The notes below the pieces were generated by a model. The model saw only the letters and a program-made list of their open reading frames with translations. It ran no database searches and was not told the origin of the DNA. Positions 1-6,920 of a DNA stretch of 8,134 nucleotides are shown here, one piece after another. A program made the translations under genes and the position numbers. Source of the DNA: Chloroflexota bacterium. Its GTDB lineage: Bacteria; Chloroflexota; Anaerolineae; Caldilineales; Caldilineaceae. The stretch is from NCBI GenBank assembly GCA_003577365.1, contig QEUY01000416.1:1-8134 (forward strand). The letters are read 5' to 3'. Every line of letters begins with the position of its first letter. Within the stretch, counting starts at the first letter, position 1.

Positions 1-1
1 G

Positions 2-2848
2 TACGAGGCGAACATCCGCCAGGAATACCCGCAGGTCTCACGCCCCTTGCTGACGATCGGCGAGCCGGATTCCCCGCAGCCCTCGACGTTGAGCAAGCAG
101 GATGTCCAAACCTTGCTGGACGGCCAGATCGCGGCCATGATCCAAAAAGGCCATCTGCGCCCCGGCTATTACAACAGCCTGCGCGGTTCGGCGGAGCTGG
201 TGAACTACTTCGAGAACCCCGGCGATACGCTCTATACCCTCATCGCAGCGTATCCGCTGGTCTCCAGTGCGCTGCAGCCCGACCTAGAACGCTATATCAA
301 ACAGCACTTTCAGATGTACTTTGCCAACCAGATGGCAGCGCGCACCGGCTATTGGCGGCTCAACCCCAAGCCCTATGACCTCAACCTTCCTGACGGCTTC
401 GGCCAGCTACAGGCCCGTGAGGCCATGCCGCTCCCGCCCGAAGTCGCACTCGATATCCAGCAGCATCAACCCGACCTCTGGCCCGGCGTGGGCTGGCCGT
501 GGGACTATCCACAGCACAACTTCTATGCAATGTGGAAATATGCCAAGTTGTTTTACGCCGGCGACCCGGTCACGCTGCAAGAGATCTACGCGCTGGCCAA
601 GAGCCGTCTACAGCAGCCCGCGCCCGACCTGGAGACCTTGGTGCAGAAACCCTGGGTTCACAACGGCTATATCGCGGGCTATTTCGGTTTTCTGCGGCTG
701 CAAGAGCTGGCAGGCAAGACGCAGGAGGATGGCACGCTGCGCGGCCAAGTGCAAAGCGAGCTAGACCGTCTGCTCCAACTGCGCGCCGCCGACTTTCGTA
801 AAGACCATCCTTGGGTGGAGAACCTGCGCGAATACTGCTGCACGACCGATCTCAACCGGCGGCAGTTGAACGTGGCGCGCAACTTCATGAACATGACGCC
901 CGAACTGGCCGCCTATCTGCGTGACAACGCCTTCGACGTGGTCGGCCAGGCGCTCGACGAATATGCCCGCGTCGCGCCCTATTGGATGGCGGCACGCTAT
1001 GAGGCGACCTTTGGCGAACTTGCCAGCGATAACCTCTATACCGGCTCGGCCCTGTTCCAAGCCAAGGCGCTGATCCTGCAGGAGCCGGTCGACCAGTTGC
1101 TCAAATATATCGACATGCCAGCCTTCGAGACCGGCGACCTCTTCTATATCCGTGACCTGGTCACCGTCTTGACCGACCCTGCGCCCGGCGTGCGCCTGAG
1201 GGTCTCCCCCTCGTCGCTGGCGATCCTGCCGGGGGGCAGCGCCACGATGACCGTCGGCGTCGAACCGGTCGGCGGCTACAGCGGCACGGTCACACTCAAG
1301 CTCGCTTCCCCGTCGCCCGACGTGAAGCTGGAGCCGGCCACGGCCACACTCCCCGTCCCCGGCGTAATTACGGTCTCCGTGCAAGACCTGGCCGACATCG
1401 AATCGTCCGCCGCGGAGCGCAGCTATGAGCTGGTCATCGAAGTCGCCGGCGAGGGCGTGGTGCAGACCAGAGGCGTCAATCTGAGAGTAGGGCGCACCCC
1501 GGCGACCGGCGAGGGGATCATCTGGCTCCCGCTGATTCACACGCTGCAGCGCGCCGCGCCGCCTGAACCGCCTGCAGCGCAGGTCACGCGCCGGCTCAAC
1601 GCGCCCTACTTTGACGGCCCTATCCCGTTCGATCAGATGGGCGTCGCCTGGTTCGGCAAGGTGACGCTGCAAGACAACTATGCCGACACCAGCGCCGCCT
1701 ACAACGGCGACGCCCTGACCGTCGACGTGTCGGTCTTTGACCGCCGGCTCTGGGTCGATGAAAGCGCGCCGGCGGCGGAGATCAGCGCCTGGGATGGGGC
1801 CACGCTCTATCTCAACCTGGACGGCAACCAGGGCAGCGCGCCGGGCACGGCGGCCTATCGCTTTGAAGGGCAACTGGGCGACGCCAAGGCCGGCTATCAG
1901 GGGGACGGCTCCGGCTGGGTGGCAGCCTCCATCCCGTTTACCCTCACCTCCGGCTGGCGCGGCGACGGTTTCAACGGCGACCAAGATGCCAAGGGCTGGC
2001 GTCTGGTCTTTGAGATCCCCTTTGCCGGCCTCGGTCTCTCCGGCCCGCCCGCGCCGGGCAGTGTCTGGGGCATGGGGCTGGCCGTACATGATCGCGACGA
2101 TGCCGCCGGTTCCCCCATCGCAGACCAGACCCGGCCCGAAGCGTTGGACACACAGCAGCCGCAAAGCTGGGCGCAGCTTCATTTCGGTATGCCCCCCTAC
2201 ACGCCGCCCAACATCCCCGTGCAGGGGGTCGTTACCCTGCGTCAAGGGGTGAACGGCGTCGTCGTGCCCGATGCCCATGTCGGCGGCCATACCACGTGCG
2301 GCGGCGCGCCCGCGCTCTTCTTCGATACCTGGGGCGAGAACAACTACGCCGGTTACAGCCAGATCAACATCCAAAACCAAACCGACATTGCCGACTGGCC
2401 CTGCTTCTCAAAGTACTATGTCACCTTCCCGCTCGACAGCCTGCCGGCGGGCAAGACGGTGATTTCGTCCACCTTGACGATGTATATGTTTGGCAATGCC
2501 GGCCAAAATCTGCAACCTGACTGGGCGCCCGGCGAGCCGGAGCCTTCGTGGGTCCAGGCCATCACCGTGGCCGAGGAGTGGGACGAGGCGACCATTACCT
2601 GGAACAACGCGCCGCTGCCGGTGGAAAACATCACCGCGGCCTGGGTCAACCCGATGGAACCCACCGATCCGACGGTCCCCTATACCTGGGATGTGAGCCT
2701 GGCCGTGGCACAGGCCCACGCCGCCGGTCAGCCGTTGCGCCTGGTCTTCTATACCTCCCCCGCCGCCTATCACAGCGGCAAGTATTTCTGGTCGTCGGAT
2801 GCCGACGAAGCCGTCCGGCCCCAACTCCAGATCGCCTGGGGAGGCTGA
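2..2848 (+). CDS. Secreted multidomain carbohydrate-binding protein (5' partial): helical domain, Ig-like, CBM9-like and DNRLRE domains
   Basis: The frame is open from base 2 to the TGA at 2846-2848. A TTG at 47 is possible, but the 15 codons before it read as normal protein, so the true start and any signal peptide probably lie upstream. About nt 2-1180 encode a helical region rich in Trp, Tyr and paired helices, recalling (alpha/alpha) toroid glycosidase or lyase folds; I recognise no catalytic motif. About 1180-1500 encode an Ig-like beta domain with the usual 'SPSS..ILPGGSATMTV' opening. About 1500-1590 is a Pro/Ala-rich linker containing LPLI. About 1590-2190 resembles a CBM9/DOMON-type sugar-binding domain: 'FDG', 'WDGATLYLNLDGN', then 'FEIPFAGLGL' and 'VHDRDD'. 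About 2200-2845 resembles a DNRLRE domain, with 'STLTMYMFG' and the hallmark 'EEWDEATITWNNAP'. The domain set implies an extracellular or cell-surface protein acting on or binding polysaccharide. Its substrate and any enzyme activity are unknown. It converges on the glycan gene set and is transcribed separately. Confidence 0.85.
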   Translation, partial: YEANIRQEYPQVSRPLLTIGEPDSPQPSTLSKQDVQTLLDGQIAAMIQKGHLRPGYYNSLRGSAELVNYFENPGDTLYTLIAAYPLVSSALQPDLERYIKQHFQMYFANQMAARTGYWRLNPKPYDLNLPDGFGQLQAREAMPLPPEVALDIQQHQPDLWPGVGWPWDYPQHNFYAMWKYAKLFYAGDPVTLQEIYALAKSRLQQPAPDLETLVQKPWVHNGYIAGYFGFLRLQELAGKTQEDGTLRGQVQSELDRLLQLRAADFRKDHPWVENLREYCCTTDLNRRQLNVARNFMNMTPELAAYLRDNAFDVVGQALDEYARVAPYWMAARYEATFGELASDNLYTGSALFQAKALILQEPVDQLLKYIDMPAFETGDLFYIRDLVTVLTDPAPGVRLRVSPSSLAILPGGSATMTVGVEPVGGYSGTVTLKLASPSPDVKLEPATATLPVPGVITVSVQDLADIESSAAERSYELVIEVAGEGVVQTRGVNLRVGRTPATGEGIIWLPLIHTLQRAAPPEPPAAQVTRRLNAPYFDGPIPFDQMGVAWFGKVTLQDNYADTSAAYNGDALTVDVSVFDRRLWVDESAPAAEISAWDGATLYLNLDGNQGSAPGTAAYRFEGQLGDAKAGYQGDGSGWVAASIPFTLTSGWRGDGFNGDQDAKGWRLVFEIPFAGLGLSGPPAPGSVWGMGLAVHDRDDAAGSPIADQTRPEALDTQQPQSWAQLHFGMPPYTPPNIPVQGVVTLRQGVNGVVVPDAHVGGHTTCGGAPALFFDTWGENNYAGYSQINIQNQTDIADWPCFSKYYVTFPLDSLPAGKTVISSTLTMYMFGNAGQNLQPDWAPGEPEPSWVQAITVAEEWDEATITWNNAPLPVENITAAWVNPMEPTDPTVPYTWDVSLAVAQAHAAGQPLRLVFYTSPAAYHSGKYFWSSDADEAVRPQLQIAWGG

Positions 2849-2859
2849 TCCCTATCTAT

Positions 2860-2898
2860 CCTGGTGCGGTGCGGTGCAGTGCCACGCACCGCACCAGG
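2860..2898. terminator. Stem-loop between convergent genes, probable bidirectional terminator
   Basis: Arms 2860-2873 and 2885-2898 are perfectly complementary over 14 bp (CCTGGTGCGGTGCG and its reverse complement), with an 11-nt loop. One G-U pair and one A-T pair can extend the base of the stem, reaching the first base of the minus-strand stop codon at 2900-2902. The hairpin fills most of the 51 bp between the two converging stop codons, which is the expected place for a shared terminator. Neither side has a T-run, so it is not a classical intrinsic terminator. It could act as a strong GC-rich pause, a 3'-end stabiliser or a Rho-assisted terminator. The 5' arm and loop hold GGTGC three times in tandem plus an AGTGC unit (2863-2882). 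Confidence 0.65.
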
Positions 2899-2899
2899 G

Positions 2900-3529
2900 T
2901 CAGCCGATGCCGGCGGCTGTGGCGGCGACCTGCACCGTGCTGCCGCATGCCGCGCAGCGCCCGGTGTTGCCCTCCACTGTGAGCCGGTGGCCGCAGGCGC
3001 AGCAAAAGCCGATCAGCCGGGCAGGCACGCCGGCGACGATGCCGTAATCGGGCACATCGTGTGTGACCACGGCCCCGGCCCCGACCATGGCAAAGCGCCC
3101 GATCACCAGCCCTGCCAGCAAGATCGCGCCTGCGCCGATTGAAGCGCCGTAGTGGACGCGGATGTCGCCAGCCGCGCAGTCGCGCGCCGGCTTGATCGTA
3201 CCGTTGGGCATGATGGCGCGCGGGGTGCGGTCGTTGGTCAGGCAGGCACGGGGGCCGATGTAGACGCCATGGTCGAGCCAGGCCCCATGATAGATCATCG
3301 CGCCGTTTTGAATCTGAACGTTGTTCCCAATGTGAACCTCAAAATCGATAAAGACATCCTTGCCTACTACACAGTTTGCGCCGATGCGAGTGTATTCCCG
3401 CACATGGGCGCGATGCCAAACGACCGTGCCTGCACCGATCTGCGCGCTGGGGGAGACATCGGCAGTGGGGTGGATGATCGGCCATGCGCGTGCGTCGTCC
3501 ATCTTACGGGAGCGCAGAACCACGCTCAT
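2900..3529 (-). CDS. Left-handed beta-helix sugar N-acyltransferase, WbpD/WlbB-like, with C-terminal zinc-ribbon motif
   Basis: Predicted 209-residue cytoplasmic enzyme. Residues about 18-172 are imperfect hexapeptide repeats of the left-handed beta-helix fold ('IGAGTVVWH', 'IGANCVVG', 'IGNNVQIQNGAMIY', 'IGPRACLTND', 'YGASIGAGAILL', 'MVGAGAVVTHDVP', 'IVAGVPARLIG'). The order and spacing match WbpD/WlbB, which transfer acetyl from acetyl-CoA to the 3-amino group of a UDP-sugar uronate; the acyl group and sugar here are inferred. The tail carries C176-x2-C179 and C192-x2-C195, each followed by Gly, a zinc-ribbon pattern. I chose the ATG at 3527-3529 because AGGAGG lies 12 nt upstream (3542-3547); it overlaps the preceding gene by 26 bp. 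An ATG at 3500-3502, one base after the preceding stop codon, would give 200 residues but has no clear ribosome site. It is the last gene of the minus-strand set and ends at the convergent stem-loop. Confidence 0.87.
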   Translation of the reverse strand: MSVVLRSRKMDDARAWPIIHPTADVSPSAQIGAGTVVWHRAHVREYTRIGANCVVGKDVFIDFEVHIGNNVQIQNGAMIYHGAWLDHGVYIGPRACLTNDRTPRAIMPNGTIKPARDCAAGDIRVHYGASIGAGAILLAGLVIGRFAMVGAGAVVTHDVPDYGIVAGVPARLIGFCCACGHRLTVEGNTGRCAACGSTVQVAATAAGIG

Positions 3530-5165
3530 AGAGATTGATCGCCTCCTGCATCTGCTGTCGATCATGCATATTGCCGAGAAATGCATACCAAGCCAGACGC
3601 ACATCCAACTGGCCTTCGCCTAGGTCGATCCCCTGCCACAGATGCACCGCGGCGGGGAGGTTCCCCGCCAGTGCATCGCTTTCCCCCAGCAACTGGCGCA
3701 CCACTCGGTCATGCGGCGCCAGCGCATAGGCCGCCGACAGATAGCGCCGCGCCGTCGCCGCCTCGCCGCGCGCCAGCGCGATCTGCCCCAGCCTGCGTTG
3801 TGCGGTCACATTGGATGGGTCGAGATCCAGCGCCGCCTGATAATAGGCCAGCGCCGGCTCCAGGTTGACGGCGGCGCTGCGCCGTACCTGGTCTTGCAGC
3901 ACCCACTGCGGCCAGCGGTAGACGCGCAGTTCGGCGCGCGTCTGGGCAAGCGCGCCCTGGTTCGCTGCCCATGCGCCGCGGCCCCCCAGGGCTGCCCACA
4001 GCAGGACGGCCCAAAGCAAGACGGCTGTTATCCCAGCCCCCGCCCCGGCAAGGCCGCGGGCGGGCTGTCCTGCGTCCGCCGTCTCCTGCCGCGCCGCCGC
4101 ATACAGCCCCCAGACCAGCCCAAAGGGGAGAAACAGCAGCGGCAGCAGGACGCTGGCATAAAGCTCCGCATCGAGCAGGCCATGGACAAGCAGCGTGACC
4201 AGCGCGGCCAGCGCGCAAGCCCCCAGCACGCGCCGCGCCGGATCGCCCGCGCCGGCCACCTTCTGCGCCATACCCAACGTGGCGAGCGCCATGCCGCCAA
4301 AGCCCATCACGCCAAAGACCCCTTGCTCCAGCGCCATTTGGATATACAGGTTGTGTGCGTGGTCGTAGAGCGGCACATGCAGCAGAAAGAGATAGCTGGA
4401 GGCAACCATCGCCGTCATGCCCAGCCCGCTGCCGGTGAAGCGGTAGTCTGCCGCCAGCCTGATCATGTCGCGCCACAGCGCCGCCCGCTGCGCCAGCACG
4501 GCTGTCGCCGCTGGGGGCCAGACCAGCAGCAGCAAGTAGAGCAGGCCCGCCGCAGCCGCGATCCCAGCCCCTGCTCGCCTGGCCCAGCGCCATCCTGTGG
4601 CGTGGGGGCGCGCCATTGCGCCCTCGGCCACTAAGATGGCGCTGGGCAGGCCGATGGCGGCTGCCAGCCAGACGCTGCGTTCACCGCTCAGAATCAGCAG
4701 CCAGCCATTGAGCAGCAGGCCCGCGCCGAGCAACTCGGCTGTCAAGCGCCGCCCTTGACGGTAGGCCAAGGCCGCGCCGCCGGCCTGCAGGGGAAGTAGA
4801 ATTGCGATCGTCTCAGCCAATGCGGCGGCCATGTGCGGCTGGGCAAACCTGGACCAGATGCCCAGACCCAGCGCCAGCGGGCCTGCCGCCACACTCAGCG
4901 CGGCCAACACCCGCCACCGGCGGGCCGCGCCCGCCTGCCACAGCGCGGCACAGACCGCTAGGCCCGCTGCCAGCGTGGCAAAGCGCAGCCTGGCAGGCTC
5001 CGGTTCATAGGCGACGAGCGCCCCCACGGCTGCCGACATCAGATAGACCAGGGCCGCCGTCGTCGCTGCGGGCAGCAGCAGTCTGGCCCAGACCCGCCGC
5101 ATCCCGGCGCTGCCCGCGGCGCTGCCGGTAGGGTGGTCGGGGACGAGCGGCAGAGAGGCCCTCAT
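3504..5165 (-). CDS. O-antigen ligase/polymerase (Wzy/WaaL-type) membrane protein with C-terminal TPRs
   Basis: Predicted 553-residue inner-membrane protein with about 11 hydrophobic segments between residues 28 and 393. The family's signature is present: an Arg at the start of a membrane helix ('GERSVWLA', R163), then an extracytoplasmic loop with 'GSGLGM' (245-250) and D-H-A-H-N (268-272), followed by E280 and G282. Wzy_C/WaaL/PglL-type proteins use this His-containing loop to polymerise lipid-linked repeat units or transfer glycan from undecaprenyl-diphosphate to an acceptor; sequence alone does not separate these roles. After the last membrane helix, residues about 433-514 form two to three TPR-like helix pairs ('ALAYYQAALDLDPSNVTAQRRLGQIALARGE' is split here only for display: ALAYYQAALDLDPSN, then AQRRLGQIALARGE), probably outside the membrane. 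The start at 5163-5165 forms an ATGA overlap with the radical SAM stop codon, which implies translational coupling; no Shine-Dalgarno is evident. The frame stays open 45 codons further upstream, but that part lies inside the radical SAM gene and does not read like protein. Confidence 0.85.
   Translation of the reverse strand: MRASLPLVPDHPTGSAAGSAGMRRVWARLLLPAATTAALVYLMSAAVGALVAYEPEPARLRFATLAAGLAVCAALWQAGAARRWRVLAALSVAAGPLALGLGIWSRFAQPHMAAALAETIAILLPLQAGGAALAYRQGRRLTAELLGAGLLLNGWLLILSGERSVWLAAAIGLPSAILVAEGAMARPHATGWRWARRAGAGIAAAAGLLYLLLLVWPPAATAVLAQRAALWRDMIRLAADYRFTGSGLGMTAMVASSYLFLLHVPLYDHAHNLYIQMALEQGVFGVMGFGGMALATLGMAQKVAGAGDPARRVLGACALAALVTLLVHGLLDAELYASVLLPLLFLPFGLVWGLYAAARQETADAGQPARGLAGAGAGITAVLLWAVLLWAALGGRGAWAANQGALAQTRAELRVYRWPQWVLQDQVRRSAAVNLEPALAYYQAALDLDPSNVTAQRRLGQIALARGEAATARRYLSAAYALAPHDRVVRQLLGESDALAGNLPAAVHLWQGIDLGEGQLDVRLAWYAFLGNMHDRQQMQEAINLYERGSALP
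3542..3547 (-). promoter_or_regulatory. Shine-Dalgarno AGGAGG for the acyltransferase
   Basis: The minus strand reads AGGAGG here, inside the last codons of the ligase/polymerase gene, 12 nt before the ATG at 3529. It decides between two candidate starts: the alternative ATG at 3502 has no comparable site. The spacing is slightly long, so the choice is likely rather than certain. Confidence 0.5.
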
Positions 5166-6844
5166 GTCTTGGCGAACTGTAGCATCTGCCAGCCCACACT
5201 GATTGCGCTCTTGGCCCCTTCCCAACTGTTCAGCCCCTTGACAAAGGTCCACATGGGGCCGGGGCGCAGCGACCACTCGCGCGTGGCCCGCTTCTGCCAA
5301 TATTCAAGCTGCTCGGCGCTGAGGTTGCCATAGTCCAACACCGTGGACTGGTCCATATCCACCTCTTCCCACTTCGTGCCGGGGCGGAACCACTGGTTCT
5401 CCACCACCTCATAGAAGAAGGGAGTGCCGGGATAGGGCGCGGCGATGTGAAAGAGCGCGATGTCGAGCGGCAGCTTTTTGGCGTAGTCGATCGTCTCGCG
5501 GATGGTCTGCTCGGTTTCGCCGGGCAGACCGATGATAAAGTAGCCCCAGTTCTTGATCCCCGCCGCCTTGGCCCATTTGAGCGCCAGAAAGGCCTGCTCT
5601 TTCTTATAACCCTTGTGTGCGCGCTTGAGGATCTGCTCGTTGGCGCTTTCGATGCCCCAGGAGATCAGCCAGCAGCCTGCCTGCCCCATCAGCCGCAGCA
5701 TCTCCTGGTCGACATAATCGACGCGGCTGTTACAGGTCCACCTGATCTTGATCCCCTTCTGGATCAGCAATTCGCACAGGCTGATCACATGCTCGCGGTT
5801 GACCGTAAACAGGTCGGCGTACATGTGGATGTTGGTGATGCCCAGCCCGACCAGCACCTCGATCTCTTCGACAATGTGCGCCGCCGAGCGCACGCGCACG
5901 CTGTTCTGATAGGAGACGTGCTTGATGCAATATTTGCACCCGGCAGGGCAGCCCCGGCTCGTCACGATGAAGGTAAACGGCCCGCGGATCATCGGCATGT
6001 GCTGTTTGTCCAGCGGCAACATCTCGTGCCGCGGCACGGGCAGGTCGTCCAGGTCGGGGATAAAGGGGCGGTCGGGGTTGATCACGATCTCGTCGCCCTT
6101 GCGCCATGCCAGCCCCAGAATGCCGGCGTATGGCCCTGCCGTGGGCGAGAGCGGAAAGGCGTCGGTCGTCACGCTGGCTCCGTTGCGCCGCGATTGCAGG
6201 TGGCTCGTCTCCGCCAGCATCTTGGCGACGCGCGGGTCGGATGGCGTCTTGCCCTCCAGCGTGTCGAGCAGTTGGCGCAGGGTCATCTCCGGTTCGCCGC
6301 GCAGCACGAAATCGAGCGCGGGAAACGGTTTCATCGTCTCGCGCGTCATCGGCGTCACATGCGTGCCAAAGGCCATCGTGATCGCGCCCAGCGATTTCGC
6401 CAGGAAGACGCCCATCATGTCGTTGCGCAGCGTCGGCGCCGTCACCTGGGTCAGATAGTACTTGGGCCGTTTTTCGTCCAGCAGCTTTTCAAAGGTCGCC
6501 CAGTCCATGCGCAGCGCGTTGGCGTCGACGATCTCCACCGTGTAATCGGGCATGAGCAGCGCGGCCATCTGCGCCAGACTGACCTGCGGCCAGATCATGT
6601 TTTCGCGGCTGCGCCGCCCCACGCGGTGTTGGCTGCGGATCCAAATGCCGCCGTCGGGCGTCGGCGGGTTGACGAGCAGCACATCCACCGTACCTGCCGG
6701 CCGCGTCGAAGAAGTCAGCGTCTGCACCGCCGCGCCCGCGTCGGGAAAATGCGAAGGGCGCAGCGGTGGGATGCGCCGCGTCCCCAGATTGTCCTGCAGC
6801 CCGGTGGTCAGTTCGATGGGCGTGCGCCCCGATTCCTGCGCCAT
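5162..6844 (-). CDS. B12-binding-domain radical SAM enzyme (BchE/class B-like)
   Basis: Predicted 560-residue cytoplasmic enzyme. Residues 1-50 are a Pro/Ser/Thr-rich extension with no recognised fold. Residues about 52-195 look like the Rossmann-type cobalamin-binding domain of class B radical SAM proteins ('VDVLLVNPP', 'PQVSLAQMAALL', 'VEIVDANAL', 'FVLRGEPEMTLRQLL'). The radical SAM core follows, with the [4Fe-4S]-binding C299-x3-C303-x2-C306 (CPAGCKYC), then 'YADLFTVN' (342-349), 'GIES' (397-400), 'GLPGET' (439-444) and 'YPGTPFF' (471-477). The family cleaves S-adenosylmethionine to start radical chemistry, often methylation or ring and chain rearrangement of lipids, pigments or natural products; the substrate cannot be read from sequence. 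No DxHxxG cobalamin motif is visible, which is common in this class. The start is supported by GGAGGG/AGGAGG 10-11 nt upstream. The stop codon overlaps the next gene's ATG, tying it to glycan assembly. Confidence 0.9.
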   Translation of the reverse strand: MAQESGRTPIELTTGLQDNLGTRRIPPLRPSHFPDAGAAVQTLTSSTRPAGTVDVLLVNPPTPDGGIWIRSQHRVGRRSRENMIWPQVSLAQMAALLMPDYTVEIVDANALRMDWATFEKLLDEKRPKYYLTQVTAPTLRNDMMGVFLAKSLGAITMAFGTHVTPMTRETMKPFPALDFVLRGEPEMTLRQLLDTLEGKTPSDPRVAKMLAETSHLQSRRNGASVTTDAFPLSPTAGPYAGILGLAWRKGDEIVINPDRPFIPDLDDLPVPRHEMLPLDKQHMPMIRGPFTFIVTSRGCPAGCKYCIKHVSYQNSVRVRSAAHIVEEIEVLVGLGITNIHMYADLFTVNREHVISLCELLIQKGIKIRWTCNSRVDYVDQEMLRLMGQAGCWLISWGIESANEQILKRAHKGYKKEQAFLALKWAKAAGIKNWGYFIIGLPGETEQTIRETIDYAKKLPLDIALFHIAAPYPGTPFFYEVVENQWFRPGTKWEEVDMDQSTVLDYGNLSAEQLEYWQKRATREWSLRPGPMWTFVKGLNSWEGAKSAISVGWQMLQFAKT

Positions 6845-6855
6845 CTCGTTTGATC

Positions 6856-6861
6856 CCTCCT
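6856..6861 (-). promoter_or_regulatory. Shine-Dalgarno AGGAGG for the radical SAM gene
   Basis: The minus strand reads AGGAGGG just before the ATG at 6844, with an 11-nt spacer counted from AGGAGG (10 nt from GGAGGG). It fixes the start of the radical SAM protein and so includes the 50-residue N-terminal extension. Its first base is also the last base of the 14-bp tandem repeat array. Confidence 0.75.
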
Positions 6862-6902
6862 CTATTCGCCGGCCTCTATTCGCCGGCCTCTATTCGCCGG
6901 CC
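6861..6902. repeat. Three perfect tandem copies of a 14-bp repeat
   Basis: On the + strand TCTATTCGCCGGCC occurs three times end to end (6861-6874, 6875-6888, 6889-6902) with no mismatch. It fills 42 of the 76 bp between the glycosyltransferase stop and the radical SAM start. Each unit contains the palindrome GCCGGC. Read in the operon direction, each unit ends in AATAGA followed by GG, so AATAGAGG recurs in every copy, and the last one merges into the real ribosome-binding site. A 14-bp period does not fit a reading frame, so the array is probably non-coding and prone to copy-number change by slippage. Confidence 0.95.
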
Positions 6903-6920
6903 AAACGACCGCCTGCTCCC

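Noticed and set aside
47..49. TTG at 47 as the start of the secreted protein
   Set aside because: The frame is open to the window edge with normal-looking protein before it, no ribosome-binding site precedes the TTG, and the protein would lack a signal peptide.
761..2380. Long open frame on the minus strand, 539 codons, inside the secreted-protein gene
   Set aside because: It is antisense to clearly recognisable Ig-like, CBM9-like and DNRLRE domains, and its translation is rich in Arg, Gly, Asp and His without any fold or motif. Long antisense frames are expected in GC-rich coding DNA.
3642..4634. Open frame on the plus strand, 330 codons, opposite the O-antigen ligase gene
   Set aside because: Arg/Gln/His-rich shadow of a membrane protein whose helices and ligase motif are clear on the minus strand.
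5162..6500. Absence of a DxHxxG cobalamin-binding motif in the radical SAM protein
   Set aside because: Many class B radical SAM proteins with this N-terminal domain lack the motif, so it is not by itself unusual or a sign of inactivity.
5447..6853. Open frame on the plus strand, 468 codons, opposite the radical SAM gene
   Set aside because: The composition is dominated by His, Arg, Gln and Val with no motif, while the other strand encodes an intact CxxxCxxC enzyme with a strong ribosome-binding site.
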